Shown here: positions 1-8,980 of the stretch, one piece after another
Numbering within the stretch: position 1 is the stretch's first letter
Layout: each line of letters starts with the position of its first letter
NCBI GenBank assembly: GCA_944320975.1
Contig: CALUJM010000006.1
Location: forward strand, 1 to 64,000
Length of the DNA stretch: 64,000 nucleotides
Direction: 5' to 3'
Origin: an uncultured Atopobiaceae bacterium
Lineage (GTDB): Bacteria > Actinomycetota > Coriobacteriia > Coriobacteriales > Atopobiaceae
Made by a program: the position numbers and the translations under genes
The notes under the pieces: model-generated
The model's input: the letters and a program-made list of their open reading frames with translations, nothing else
Database searches by the model: none
What the model was told of the DNA's origin: nothing

Positions 1-185
1 GTCACCTCGTCGAGCTCCGCGAACTCGTCGCGCATCGCGTTCTCGATGGCGGAGGAGCTCGCGATCATGTCGTGCAGAATCTGCTTCTTCTCCTCGAGGG
101 TGAAGCTCTCGGGCGAGATGTTCATGAGCTCCGCCATGAAGTAGGCGTGGTCCTCGGCGTCCTCGAGTGCCTTCCAGTCAGTCAT
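1..185 (-). CDS. Partial hypothetical protein (N-terminal 61 residues)
   Basis: Only the N-terminus is in the window; the gene runs off the left edge. The ATG at 185-183 has GGAG about 7 bases upstream on the minus strand, which supports this start. The visible part begins MTDWKALEDAEDHAYFMAEL and is acidic and probably helical. I recognise no family. Its codon use is like the rest of the chromosome and unlike the AT-rich patch to the right of the insertion sequence. Confidence 0.6.
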   Translation of the reverse strand, partial: MTDWKALEDAEDHAYFMAELMNISPESFTLEEKKQILHDMIASSSAIENAMRDEFAELDEV

Positions 186-329
186 GTCTGTGCTCCAATT
201 CTCTCATGTGGTGAGATTTCCCCTTGTCTGGGGTGGTACGAATTCCGGTACGAATAAACCTGTTCTAAGCGTTTCAGTGCGTTGCGGACTGTTGGCCTAG
301 AGTCTTCGTTACACCATTATCTACCTGCG

Positions 330-1675
330 AGAATGTTGCACTTTGTTGGCAGCTGTTCTGAACTGCTCTACGGCCCCCAATTAGCGTCCAGGTAAGGAAG
401 GAGGGCACGGCCCGCCCCGGTATGATTCGAGTTGCCTAGACAAGAAGCATATTGGAGGAGAGCCATGCCCGATCCCATTGTATCTTTGAACGAGGAGTCG
501 CTGAAGGCGGACCTGCGCGAGCTCGTCAGGAGGACCGTCGAGGAGATGCCGGACGGCCTTCTGGACGAGGAGGCGGACGACCTCGTCGGGGCAGAGCGCT
601 ACGAGAGGACCGCCGAGCGGGAGGCCTACCGCGCCGGGCACTACGAGCGGAGGCTCACGACGACGTCCGGCGAGGCCGCGATCCGCATGCCCAAGCTCAA
701 GGGGATGAGGTTCACCACGGCGATCATCGAGCGCTGCCGGCGCCGGGAGACCTCGGTCGAGGAGGCGATGATCGAGACGTGCCTGGCCGGGGTCTCGACC
801 AGGCGCATCGAGGACGCCTCCGAGACCCTCTGGGGGTCGAGCGTCTCGGCCGCCACCGTCTCCAACCTCGACGAGAAGGCGTTCGCGTCGGTCGAGGAGT
901 GGAGGAACAGGCCCCTCGACCGGGCCTGCCCCTACGCCTGCGTGGACGGCATCCACCTCAAGCGCAGCTGGGGCGGGAGCTACGAGAACGTCGCCGCGAT
1001 GGTGGCGATAGGGGTCAACGACGACGGCTGCCGCGAGGTCATAGGCGCCGCCGAGGGCTTCACGGAGTCCGCTGAGTGCTGGCGGGAGTTCCTGTCGTGG
1101 CTCGAGTCGCGCGGCCTCCGCGGCGTGAGGATGCTCGCCGGCGACAAGGCCGCCGGCATGGTCGGCTCCATCGCGGAGGTGTTCCCGGGCGCGGCCTACC
1201 AGCGCCGCGCCGCGCGCTTCTACCGCAACGTGCTCTCAAGGCGCCCAAGTCGAAGCGGCCGAAGGTCGCGGCCATGCTCGAGGCCATCCACGCCATGGAG
1301 TCGCGCGGGGCGTCCGAGGCCAAGGCCCTCGAGGTCGCATCCGAGCTCGAGAAGTCCAAACCCGGGGAGGCCGCCAAGGCGGTCAGGGGAGGCTGCGCCG
1401 AGACCCTGACCCACACGCGCTTCCCGCGCGAGCGCTGGCGGAGAATCAGGACCAACAACGCCATCGAGCGCCTGAACCGCGAGATACGCAGGCGCACGCG
1501 CGTGGTCGGCACCTTCCCCGACGGGAACTCCGCCCTCATGCTCGTGACCGCGCGGCTCAAGTACGTCGCGGAGAGCGAATGGGGCCCCGCCGCTATCTGG
1601 ACGTGACGCTGCTGGAGGGGTAGCCGCACCGGAGGGCGGGCCTATGGGGCTGTCGGAAAGTGCGCAAGAATCTTG
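330..1675 (+). mobile_element. IS256-family insertion sequence, decayed
   Basis: A single transposase of the IS256 type fills the element. The right end reads as GCACTTTCCGACAGCC on the complementary strand (about 1641-1672), and a degraded version, TGCACTTTGTTGGCAGC, is found at about 337-353, so these are the probable terminal inverted repeats. The exact ends and a target duplication could not be fixed. The element borders an AT-rich stretch and carries disabling frameshifts, so it is an old or dying copy. Confidence 0.6.
465..1623 (+). pseudogene. IS256-family transposase, two frameshifts
   Basis: The reading frame starts at the ATG at 465 behind GGAGGAG. It codes for a DDE transposase of the IS256/Mutator-like family: the DGIHLKRSWGG segment carries the first catalytic Asp, and NAIERLNREIRRRTRVVGTF is the typical C-terminal signature. 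At about 1238 one base is missing from CTCTCAAGGCGCC, which moves the frame. A second shift at about 1585 is needed to reach the family-typical ending RRYLDVTLLEG and the stop at 1621-1623. IS256 transposases are normally one continuous frame of about 390-400 residues, so this copy is not expected to be active without sequence correction. Confidence 0.85.
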
Positions 1676-2033
1676 ACGGTACCAACCCCCTTGCCTCGAA
1701 CCTTAAACCTACCCTAAAGAGTTATTACAAGAACAACCCCCTCCCCGTCAATACTTTCCACCCGTTTTTGGTGCCTGAATTCATATTGAAATGCGCAGCT
1801 TGTGGCACAAATTTTTCATTTGTTAATCATGAGGGACTGAACTTGTTAATGGGTCAACATTAGGCAGGTTATGCGGGAGGGGTGCCATGATACGGCGTTT
1901 CTGCTGGTAGGCCCGAGGGGCGCTTCATGCGTTTCTGTATTATTTGCTATTTGATATTATGAGTGCAGGCTGTCTACCTGCGGGAACGTTATCACACGGT
2001 ACCTTGCGTTGTGTCCGACGGGGTCGGGCTCCC
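1676..2033. other. AT-rich gene-free stretch beside the IS
   Basis: Base composition here is far lower in GC than anywhere else nearby. A 67-codon open frame from GTG 1660 overlaps the IS end, has no ribosome site and no recognisable family, and is not called. Near 1970-1990 the word CTACCTGCGGGAACGTT resembles CTACCTGCGAGAATGTT at about 320-336 on the other side of the IS, and the CTGCGGAAA word found inside the family A repeats. The stretch may be a relic of an older insertion. Confidence 0.5.
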
Positions 2034-2711
2034 CTACTTCTTGTGCCTGGGCGGCTCCACGGGCTCCGACCACAGCCTCGCGGGCCATGCCGTCTCCAGG
2101 CGCAGGCGCTCGCCGGTCACGGGGTGGTCGAGCTCCTCGCGCCAAGCGTGGAGCAGCAGGCCCGAGGTACTTCTCGCCCCGCCGTAGAGAGCGTCCCCCA
2201 CGATGGGAAAGCCCAGCGACGCCAGGTGCACGCGGATCTGGTGGCGCCTTCCGGTCCTGAGCTCCACCAGCAGCAGCGACCGCCCTCCGGCCTGCGCGAT
2301 CTTGCGCACGCGGGTCTCGGCCGGCTTTCCTTGGCCCGGGCGGCAGGCGCGCATACGCTTTGCGTCGTGGCGGTCGCGGCCGATGGGCGCGCGGACGACC
2401 CGCTCCTCCCAGGGGAAGCGGCCCGAGACCACGGCCAGGTAGGTCTTGCACATGCCGTGGCCCGCAACCTGGGCGTCGAGCGCCGGCTGCGTGGCGCGGT
2501 CGAGCGAGAAGATGACGATTCCGGTGGTCTCCACGTCCAGGCGCTGGACGGGCTGGGGGCGCGGGGGCTCCGGGTGCGTGCGGGCGAGATGCCCCGCGAC
2601 GACGTCGGTGAGCGTGCGGGCGCCCGTGCCGTCGCCGTGCACCAAGATCCCGGCGGGCTTGTCGCAGGCCAGGAGGGTGTCGTCCTCGTATATCACGCGC
2701 GCTTCGTCCAT
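2034..2711 (-). CDS. RluA-family RNA pseudouridine synthase
   Basis: Predicted to isomerise uridine to pseudouridine in rRNA or tRNA. The 225-residue protein has the RluA active-site region QRLDVETTGIVIF, where the Asp of RLD is the catalytic nucleophile, followed by the RTGRRHQIRVHLASLG motif and the family ending with GDALYGG. The frame stays open upstream through a repeat, but ATG 2711 is chosen because AAGGAG lies at 2723-2728 and the family homology starts there. It has no N-terminal S4 domain, so it is a short RluA/RluC-type enzyme; the exact target cannot be read from the sequence. It is divergent from the Fic gene. Confidence 0.85.
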   Translation of the reverse strand: MDEARVIYEDDTLLACDKPAGILVHGDGTGARTLTDVVAGHLARTHPEPPRPQPVQRLDVETTGIVIFSLDRATQPALDAQVAGHGMCKTYLAVVSGRFPWEERVVRAPIGRDRHDAKRMRACRPGQGKPAETRVRKIAQAGGRSLLLVELRTGRRHQIRVHLASLGFPIVGDALYGGARSTSGLLLHAWREELDHPVTGERLRLETAWPARLWSEPVEPPRHKK

Positions 2712-2761
2712 GCGGGGTGCGGCTCCTTTCGAGGTAACGCTAGCACAGGCGGGGCCGCCGC

Positions 2762-2883
2762 GGGAGGGTATGTACAGTGGGCCGGGCGGGAGGTTCTTCT
2801 CGGCGGGTCGTCTAGCTGCGGAAACGCGAGGGGCGCGGGTTGGGACGGTGTACATACCCTCTGGGGGCGGTGTACATACCCTC
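2762..2883. repeat. Family A palindromic element (copy A1)
   Basis: Left arm: one GAGGGTATGTACA unit. Right arm: two inverted units, TGTACATACCCTC, at 2849 and 2871, exactly 22 bp apart. The core carries GTTCTTCTCG and CTGCGGAAACG. It lies between the divergent rluA-like and fic genes, just upstream of the fic operator. Confidence 0.9.
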
Positions 2884-2902
2884 GCGGGCGTCACAGAGAT
2901 TG

Positions 2903-2957
2903 AAAACCAAGGTTACGGTCATAACCTTGGTTTTCTGGTAGGCTAAACCAAGGTTAT
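2903..2957. promoter_or_regulatory. Probable operator of the fic gene
   Basis: A 13+13 inverted repeat, AAAACCAAGGTTA at 2903-2915 and its complement at 2922-2934, is separated by 6 bp. A further half-site, AAACCAAGGTTAT, is at 2945-2957, just before the fic ribosome site. This is a typical repressor arrangement. The likely binder is the Fic protein's own C-terminal winged helix or an unlinked regulator (inference). Confidence 0.6.
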
Positions 2958-2973
2958 CCCGAGGAGGATGCGT

Positions 2974-4257
2974 ATGGGCGTCTATGAGACCGCATATTGG
3001 CTGACCGACACGTGGGGCATGAGTCGCAAGGAGTCCCGCAGCGGGGTCTACCACCCGTATCGCCCTGACCTCGTGTCCGGCCGCGATCACCCGCTCTCCC
3101 CCTCTTCCATCGCCGCCGTCTCACGCGCCGAGTCCGCGATACGCGCGCTCAACGCGTCCCCTGTTGACCTCACGGACACGGAGCCCCTCGCGCGCCTGAT
3201 CCTGAGGGCGGAGGCGCTCGCGTCGTCGCGCATCGAGGGGCTGGAGATGCCCGCCGGAAGGCTGCTGGAGTTCGAGGCGCTGGACGAGCTCGGCGTGCCC
3301 CATCGGGTCGACGGCACGGAGGCCGCGGTCATGGGAAACATCGCCGCCATGCGCGAGGGCATCGACCGAGCGGCCAGGGCACCGGAGCTCTCCGTGGAAG
3401 ACCTCTGCAGGATCAACGCGCGTCTGCTGGAAGGCACGGGTGCGAACGCCGCCTCCTACGCCGGGCGTCTGAGGCGGGAGCAGAACTGGATCGGGGGCAA
3501 CCGGGTGAACCCCATCGGGGCTGCGTACGTCCCCCCGAGGCCGGAGCTCGTGCCCGAGCTCATGGACGACCTGGTGCGCTTCTGCAACGAGTCCGAGCTG
3601 CCGCCCGTGGCGGTCGCGGCGATAGCACACGCGCAGATGGAGACCATCCACCCCTTCGCCGACGGCAACGGGCGCACCGGCCGCGCGCTCGTGCACGTCA
3701 TCCTGAGGCGAGGGGGGACGGCGCCGCGCATGGTCCCGCCGGTCTCGCTGGTGCTCGCGACGGACCGGCAGCGCTACATCGACAACCTGGCGGCATACCG
3801 GACGACCGACGAGCCGGGAAGCAGGGCGGCGGATGAGGCGGCGAGCGAGTGGGTGGCGTACTTCGCCGACGCGTGCATGGTCGCGTGCGAGCGGGCCCAG
3901 CTCTTTGAGGCGCGCATCGACGAGTTGAGGCGAAGCTGGAGGGACGCCGTGCGACCGCGCGCCAACTCCGCCGCCGATCTGCTTCTCGACGTGCTGCCGA
4001 GTACGCCCGTGGTGAGCGTGGAGTCCGCGGCACGCCTCACGGGGAGGAGCCGGGAGGCGGCGCGCAACGCGATCGCCGCCCTCGTGGACGCCGGGGTCCT
4101 CTACCAGAGCGCCAAGAACCGGAAGAGCAACATCTACTCCGCGCGGGAGGTGCTCGAGGCGTTCACGGCGTACGAGCGGGCGCTCGCGGTCCCCGGCGGG
4201 GACACGGCGACGGAGCGCCTCGCGCGGCGCGTGCCGCAGAGGCCGCGGCGGGGCTGA
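2974..4257 (+). CDS. Fic family protein with C-terminal winged helix
   Basis: Fic proteins transfer AMP or other phosphate groups to target proteins. The core motif HPFADGNGRTGRAL is at residues about 226-239. The upstream SSRIEG at about 84-89 matches the inhibitory helix motif (S/T)xxxE(G/N), which marks a self-inhibited class II Fic. Residues about 330-405 form a winged-helix DNA-binding domain (SAARLTGRSREAARNAIAAL). ATG 2974 is preferred over ATG 2968 because GAGGAGG at 2961-2967 is then 6 bases away. The conserved inverted repeat just upstream suggests autoregulation. It could act as a toxin-like module or as a housekeeping AMPylator; the target is unknown. Confidence 0.88.
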   Translation: MGVYETAYWLTDTWGMSRKESRSGVYHPYRPDLVSGRDHPLSPSSIAAVSRAESAIRALNASPVDLTDTEPLARLILRAEALASSRIEGLEMPAGRLLEFEALDELGVPHRVDGTEAAVMGNIAAMREGIDRAARAPELSVEDLCRINARLLEGTGANAASYAGRLRREQNWIGGNRVNPIGAAYVPPRPELVPELMDDLVRFCNESELPPVAVAAIAHAQMETIHPFADGNGRTGRALVHVILRRGGTAPRMVPPVSLVLATDRQRYIDNLAAYRTTDEPGSRAADEAASEWVAYFADACMVACERAQLFEARIDELRRSWRDAVRPRANSAADLLLDVLPSTPVVSVESAARLTGRSREAARNAIAALVDAGVLYQSAKNRKSNIYSAREVLEAFTAYERALAVPGGDTATERLARRVPQRPRRG

Positions 4258-4310
4258 GGGGGCTTCCGTCCTGCCCGCGGGAGGACTGAGGGGGCTTCCA
4301 TCCCGGCTGC

Positions 4311-4476
4311 GGGAGGGTGTGTACAGTGGGCCGTCAGGGTATGTACAGTCGGCCATCAGGGTATGTACAGTGCGCCGGTCGGGAGGTTCTTCTCGGCGGG
4401 CCGTTTAGCTGCGGAAACGTGTGGGACGCGGGCTGGGGCGGTGTACATACCCTCAGAGGGCGGTGTACATACCCTC
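4311..4476. repeat. Family A palindromic element (copy A2)
   Basis: Three left units start at 4313, 4335 and 4357 and two right units at 4442 and 4464, all at exact 22-bp steps. The core is almost the same as A1 (GTTCTTCTCGGCGGG, then CTGCGGAAACG). It fills the space between fic and the efflux operon; 4491-4675 holds nothing else I can name. Confidence 0.9.
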
Positions 4477-4675
4477 GCGGGCGTCGTTGCGCGGGCGGCT
4501 CGCGGGGCGGCGTCTTGCGGATGGCGTCCCGCGGGAGGGTGACAGTATCGTAAGCTGCGCCGCTCAGCTGCGGTTTTGAGGCCGTTGCCGGCGCCGGCCG
4601 CCGAGACGCCGCGTTCGGCGCCCCTCCGATGGGCTACGCTCGGGTGGTTGGATGAGCCGCGGGCCGGAGGATGCC

Positions 4676-6349
4676 ATGACGCGCGAGGACCACACGAAGC
4701 AGGGAGCCGGCGACGAGACGCAGTACATGCCCGTCCAGGAGCCGATCGGCGTCATCCAGCGCGGACCCGTGCGCGACGCCGGCCCGGCGCCGGATTCCGT
4801 GACGCCCCCGGTGGCGGGCGCCGACCCCGCGCCCGGGCCCTCCCCCGACCCCGAGGAGTCCGACGAGGACGTCGAGGCGCGCCTGGCCTACGAGTCGCTC
4901 ATGCGGCACCGCAAGGCGCGCCGGCGCAAGAAGCTCATCGCCGCGGGCGTGGCGGGCGGCGTGGTGCTGGCCGCCGCGATCGCGTGGGGCGTGGTCACGG
5001 GCCAGTCCAACCAGGCGACCGACGTCCCGCAGATCCAGACCGTTCCGGTCTTCCGCGGCGAGTTCTCCGAGTCCGTGCAGGCCACGGGCACCGCGCAGCC
5101 GCTCTCCTCTGTGGTGGTGACGCCCGAGGTCGACGGCATCATCGAGACCGTCAACGTGGCGGAGGGCTCCACGGTCCAGGAGGGCGACGTCCTTCTCACC
5201 GTGCGCAACGACGACCTCGACCGCGCCGTGCGCGAGGCGGAGATCTCCGTGCGCAGCGCCAAGGCGGGCGTGGCCTCCGCGCAGGACGCCTACGACCAGA
5301 CCTTCAAGAGCTACGGCGCCGCCACCGCGGCGCGCACCTCCGTCGACATGCAGTCGGCCGATGCTGCCGGCTCCGATGCGAGCTCCGGCACCGAAGACGC
5401 CGCCTCCGGCGAGGTCGCCCTCCAGGACACCTCCGGGATGCCCCCGGTCTCCGACCCCGGCGCGGGCGACGGCACCGACGCCGTCCCGGGCGCCACCTGG
5501 GCCGACGTCCAGCAGGCAGCCGCGCAACTCGACTCCGCAAAGCTCACGCTCGAGAGCGCTCAGCAGGCCTACGAGGACGCCGTGAGCACGGCCGCCAAGC
5601 GCACCGTGAAGGCCCCGTCCTCGGGCTCCGTGGTGGTGATGAACGCGGTGCCGGGCGCCGCCCTGGGCGCCGGCGGCGTCACCGGAGCGGACGGGAGCTC
5701 GTCCGGCACGCTGATCCAGATCGCCGACCTCTCCCAGATGACGGTGAAGGTGCAGGTCAACGAGGTCGACATCTCCCGCATCGCCGTGGGGCAGGGGGCG
5801 CGCGTGTCCTTCTCGGCCCTTCCGGGGACCATGCTGGACGCGCAGGTGACGCGCATCTCCACCGTGGCGGCGGCCGACCCGTACGGCTACAACTACGGCG
5901 TGGTGACCTACGACGTGGAGCTTCTCATCCCCGAGCCCACACCCGAGCTCAAGCCCGGCATGACCGCCAACGTGGAGATCTTGCTGCAGCACGTCCCGGA
6001 CGCCATGACGGTGCCCGTCTCCGCCCTGGCGACCGACGACGGGCAGAGCTGGTACGTCTACGTGATGACCGACGAGCAGACGCAGGCCTGCGAGAAGCGC
6101 GAGGTCACCGTGACCGCGCAGAGCGCGACCAATGCGGCGCTCGAGGGCGACCTCGCGGACGGCGACCTGGTGGTGCTTGACCCGTACTCGGTGCCGGCCG
6201 ACGGCGCGGGCGGCGGGGGCGTCGCTGCGGACGGCGGCGGGGATGTCACCGGCGGCGGCGCCGTCGTGCTCGAGGGCGACGCCTCGGCCGAGGCGGGCGC
6301 CGAGGACGTCGCGACCGGCGACGCCGCAGCGGCCGAGCCGGCGGCCTAG
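4676..6349 (+). CDS. MacA/HlyD-type efflux adaptor, membrane-anchored
   Basis: Adaptor subunit of a MacAB-like ABC export system. An N-terminal cytoplasmic Pro/Asp-rich segment is followed by one membrane helix (residues about 85-105) and a lipoyl-like half (VAEGSTVQEGDVLLTVRNDD). Next comes a helical hairpin broken by a Ser/Ala/Asp-rich insert, a beta-barrel domain (VKVQVNEVDISRIAVGQGAR) and a Gly/Ala-rich tail of about 60 residues. ATG 4676 with CGGAGG at 4665-4670 is chosen over the weaker ATG 4652. The stop is one base before the ATPase start, so the three genes form an operon. In Gram-positive relatives such systems export peptides or drugs; the substrate here is unknown. Confidence 0.85.
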   Translation: MTREDHTKQGAGDETQYMPVQEPIGVIQRGPVRDAGPAPDSVTPPVAGADPAPGPSPDPEESDEDVEARLAYESLMRHRKARRRKKLIAAGVAGGVVLAAAIAWGVVTGQSNQATDVPQIQTVPVFRGEFSESVQATGTAQPLSSVVVTPEVDGIIETVNVAEGSTVQEGDVLLTVRNDDLDRAVREAEISVRSAKAGVASAQDAYDQTFKSYGAATAARTSVDMQSADAAGSDASSGTEDAASGEVALQDTSGMPPVSDPGAGDGTDAVPGATWADVQQAAAQLDSAKLTLESAQQAYEDAVSTAAKRTVKAPSSGSVVVMNAVPGAALGAGGVTGADGSSSGTLIQIADLSQMTVKVQVNEVDISRIAVGQGARVSFSALPGTMLDAQVTRISTVAAADPYGYNYGVVTYDVELLIPEPTPELKPGMTANVEILLQHVPDAMTVPVSALATDDGQSWYVYVMTDEQTQACEKREVTVTAQSATNAALEGDLADGDLVVLDPYSVPADGAGGGGVAADGGGDVTGGGAVVLEGDASAEAGAEDVATGDAAAAEPAA

Positions 6350-6350
6350 C

Positions 6351-7193
6351 ATGACGCCCGCCATCGACATCCAGCGCGCCTGGCGCATCTACGAGACCGC
6401 CGCGGGCTACACGCCGGCGCTGCGCGGCGTCACCCTCACGGTGGCGCGCGGCGAGTTCCTGGCCATCATGGGACCGTCGGGCTCGGGCAAGTCCACGCTG
6501 ATGAACATCCTGGGCTGCCTCGACCGCCCCACCTCCGGGACGTATCGGCTCGAGGGCATCGACGTCACCGAGCTCTCCGAGGACGACCTCGCCCACGTGC
6601 GCGCGAGCCGCCTGGGCTTTGTCTTCCAGTCGTTCAACCTGCTGCCGCGCGCGACGGTGCTGCGCAACGTCATGCTGCCGCTGGTCTACTCCGACCTGCC
6701 GCCGCGCGACCGCGAGCTCGCCGCGTGGCGCGCCCTGCGCTCGGTGGGCCTGCCCGAGGAGCATTACCTCCACCGCTCAAACGAGCTCTCCGGCGGCCAG
6801 ATGCAGCGCGTCGCCATCGCGCGCGCCCTGGTCAACGACCCGGCGATCATCTTCGCCGACGAGCCCACCGGCAACCTCGACACCGCCACCGGCGAGATGG
6901 TCATGGGGACCTTCCGCCGCATGCAGGCCCGCGGCAAGACCATTGTGCTGATCACGCACGACCCCGAGGTCGCGGCCTGGGCCGACCGCACCGTGCACAT
7001 CCGCGACGGCAAGCTCTTCTCGGACGAGGAGGAGCGCCGCTACCTGGCGGGGCTCGCCGCGCGCGAGGCCGCTGCCGAGAAGGGCGAGGGCCCCGGCGGC
7101 GCGTCCTTATCGGCATCCGCGTCCTTCTCGGCCGGCGCCGGGCCCGCTGCTGCCGCGCGGCGCGCGCTCCTTTTGGGGGTGCCCGCGCTATGA
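6351..7193 (+). CDS. MacB-type ABC transporter ATPase
   Basis: ATPase of the LolD/MacB export subfamily. It has Walker A GPSGSGKST, Q-loop FQSFNLLP, signature LSGGQMQRVAIARAL, Walker B IIFADEP and the switch His in ITHD. The normal domain ends near residue 230. The last 40 or so residues form an unusual Ala/Ser/Gly-rich tail whose DNA contains GTCCTTATCG and GTCCTTCTCG, copies of the dispersed motif of this genome. The TGA stop overlaps the permease ATG (ATGA at 7190-7193), which implies translational coupling. Confidence 0.92.
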   Translation: MTPAIDIQRAWRIYETAAGYTPALRGVTLTVARGEFLAIMGPSGSGKSTLMNILGCLDRPTSGTYRLEGIDVTELSEDDLAHVRASRLGFVFQSFNLLPRATVLRNVMLPLVYSDLPPRDRELAAWRALRSVGLPEEHYLHRSNELSGGQMQRVAIARALVNDPAIIFADEPTGNLDTATGEMVMGTFRRMQARGKTIVLITHDPEVAAWADRTVHIRDGKLFSDEEERRYLAGLAAREAAAEKGEGPGGASLSASASFSAGAGPAAAARRALLLGVPAL

Positions 7194-8443
7194 GAGCCCG
7201 CGACCTCGCGTACGAGACCTCGTCGGCGCTGCTCGCCAACCGGGCGCGCACGCTGCTCACCGTGCTGGGCATCGTCATCGGCATCGGGGCCGTGATCGCC
7301 ATGACCGCGCTGATCGACGGCGTGAAGGCGCAGCTCGTGGGGCAGCTCGGCCTCAACATGTCGCGCACCGTGAGCATCACGTGCTGGCCGCCGGGCAACC
7401 AGTCGCTCGACCAGGACGACATCGAGGAGATCGGCCAGGCGCTGGCGGGCGACTACGAGTTCGTGACCGGGTTCACGTACACGAGTGCGCAGGCGTCCTC
7501 GAGCACGGCCTCGCTCGACTACCTCAACATCAACGCCTGCGAGCCCGAGTACTTCCTCGCGATGGGCTACGAGGCCGCGCGCGGGCGGCTCTTCGACGCC
7601 GAGGAGTGCGAGGAGGGCGCGATGGTCGTGGTGCTGGGCGGGAGCTCGGTGAAGAACCTCTTCGGGTCGCCCGACGCCGACTGCGTGGGGCAGACCGTGC
7701 GCATCGGCTCGTCGCAGTACACCGTGGTGGGCGTGGTCGACGAGGGCTTCACCTACGACAACGACACCGCCTACATGCCGGCCGAGACCGCCGTGACGCG
7801 CCTGATCGGCCAGGGCAACTACGGCAGCTGGCAGATCATGGGCTTTGCGCGCGAGGGGTCGGACATGTACGCCGTTGCCGCCGCGACTGAGTCCTACCTC
7901 TACAGCCGCTACAACATCCCCTACCCCGAGGAGGGCCAGACGAGCTTCTCGAGCGACGAGGGCTACGTCTACGTGCAGACCGCACAGGAGCTGATCGACC
8001 AGCTCGACGCCACCACGGCGACCTTCCGCATGCTGGCGCTGGCCGTGGCCGGGATCTCGCTTCTGGTGGGAGGCATCGGCATCATGAACATGATGCTCAC
8101 CAACGTGACCGAGCGCATCCGCGAGATCGGCCTGCGCAAGGCGCTGGGCGCGCGCCGCGGCGACATCACGGGGCAGTTTTTGCTGGAGAGCGTCACGATC
8201 TGCATCGTGGGCGGCGTGCTGGGAATCGGCGTGGGGTACGGCGGCGCGTGGCTGCTCGCCAGCGTGGCGGGCTCGGCGCTGGGGTCGATGATGGGGGCGA
8301 GCGAGGCCATCGTGCCCGTGATCTCGCCGGCGACCGTGGCGATGGCGACAGGAATCTGCGTGGGGATCGGCGTGGTCTTCGGCTGGTACCCGGCGCGGCG
8401 CGCGGCGAAGATGGACCCGGTGGAGTCGCTGCGGTACCAGTAA
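7190..8443 (+). CDS. MacB-like ABC transporter permease (FtsX family)
   Basis: A 417-residue permease with one N-terminal membrane helix (LLTVLGIVIGIGAVIAMTAL), a large extracytoplasmic MacB-PCD domain, and three C-terminal helices with the FtsX signature, including GIGIMNMMLTNVTERIREIG and RKALGARR. It ends with the usual PARRAAKMDPVESLRYQ. It works with the two upstream gene products as a tripartite or two-part exporter. Gene order adaptor-ATPase-permease is typical of the yknXYZ/macAB class in Gram-positives. Confidence 0.92.
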   Translation: MRARDLAYETSSALLANRARTLLTVLGIVIGIGAVIAMTALIDGVKAQLVGQLGLNMSRTVSITCWPPGNQSLDQDDIEEIGQALAGDYEFVTGFTYTSAQASSSTASLDYLNINACEPEYFLAMGYEAARGRLFDAEECEEGAMVVVLGGSSVKNLFGSPDADCVGQTVRIGSSQYTVVGVVDEGFTYDNDTAYMPAETAVTRLIGQGNYGSWQIMGFAREGSDMYAVAAATESYLYSRYNIPYPEEGQTSFSSDEGYVYVQTAQELIDQLDATTATFRMLALAVAGISLLVGGIGIMNMMLTNVTERIREIGLRKALGARRGDITGQFLLESVTICIVGGVLGIGVGYGGAWLLASVAGSALGSMMGASEAIVPVISPATVAMATGICVGIGVVFGWYPARRAAKMDPVESLRYQ

Positions 8444-8497
8444 CGGCAGGAGGTTCTACTCGCCCGGCGTCCTTCTCGCCCTGCGCCGACCGCTTCT

Positions 8498-8638
8498 GAG
8501 GGTATGTACACCGCCCCCTGAGGGTATGTACACCGCCCCGGCGGCGCGTTCTTCTCGTCAGCGCCCTGACCTGCGGATTTGCAGCCCGCACTTGATGGCG
8601 GGGTGTACATACCCTCAAGGGGCGGTGTACATACCCTC
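8498..8638. repeat. Family A palindromic element (copy A3)
   Basis: Left units start at 8498 and 8520 and right units at 8604 and 8626, all 22 bp apart. The core has GTTCTTCTCGTCAGCG and CCTGCGGATTTGCAG. It lies between the convergent permease and hicB genes and could fold into a long hairpin that ends both transcripts. Confidence 0.9.
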
Positions 8639-8659
8639 AGGACTCTCGATCGGCGCGGG

Positions 8660-8980
8660 CTAGATGCGGGCTGCGACCAGCTGGTTGATGGAGACGCCGG
8701 CCTCCGCCGCCTCCATTGCGACGCGGCGGTGCTCCTCTGGCGGGATGCGCAGCGAGAGGTGCCCGGAGTAGCGACGGGAACCCATGGGAAGCGGCGCGTC
8801 CCTCCCCTCCTCCTCGAGGATCTCCAGCGCCTCCCGCACGACGTCGACCATGCCGTGAAGCGCCTCGTCCTGCGTATCCCCCAGGCTTGAGAGGCTTGGA
8901 AACTCCAACGTCGACGCGACGAAGCACCCGTCGGCCTCGGACCAGAAGACGCGGTACGTGTATGCGCGCGGGTCATGCAT
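8660..8980 (-). CDS. hicB: HicB-type antitoxin
   Basis: Antitoxin of a HicAB pair. The N-terminal half is the degenerate RNase H-like HicB fold (YTYRVFWSEADGCFVAS, then the LGDTQDEALHGMVDVV helix). The C-terminus is a ribbon-helix-helix DNA-binding segment (LSLRIPPEEHRRVAMEAAEA). ATG 8980 is preferred over GTG 8989 because GGAG is then 10 bases away instead of 1. It overlaps the end of hicA by 8 bases, so toxin precedes antitoxin in one message, as in most HicAB operons. Confidence 0.85.
   Translation of the reverse strand: MHDPRAYTYRVFWSEADGCFVASTLEFPSLSSLGDTQDEALHGMVDVVREALEILEEEGRDAPLPMGSRRYSGHLSLRIPPEEHRRVAMEAAEAGVSINQLVAARI

Noticed and set aside
1230-1590. Programmed frameshifting in the IS256 transposase
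   Set aside because: IS256 transposases are single-frame. Two separate shifts, without a slippery site at the first, look like base loss or sequencing error.
1660-1863. 67-codon open frame with a CxxC pair in the AT-rich patch
   Set aside because: It starts at GTG inside the IS end, has no ribosome site and no family features, and lies in a relic-like region.
2711-2894. N-terminal extension of the RluA-like protein through repeat A1
   Set aside because: The extension reads through the palindromic repeat, and a good ribosome site precedes ATG 2711.
8498-8638. Regular 22-bp repeats resembling a CRISPR array
   Set aside because: There are only 1-3 units per arm, the spacers are not variable foreign sequence, the arms are inverted to each other, and no cas gene is present.
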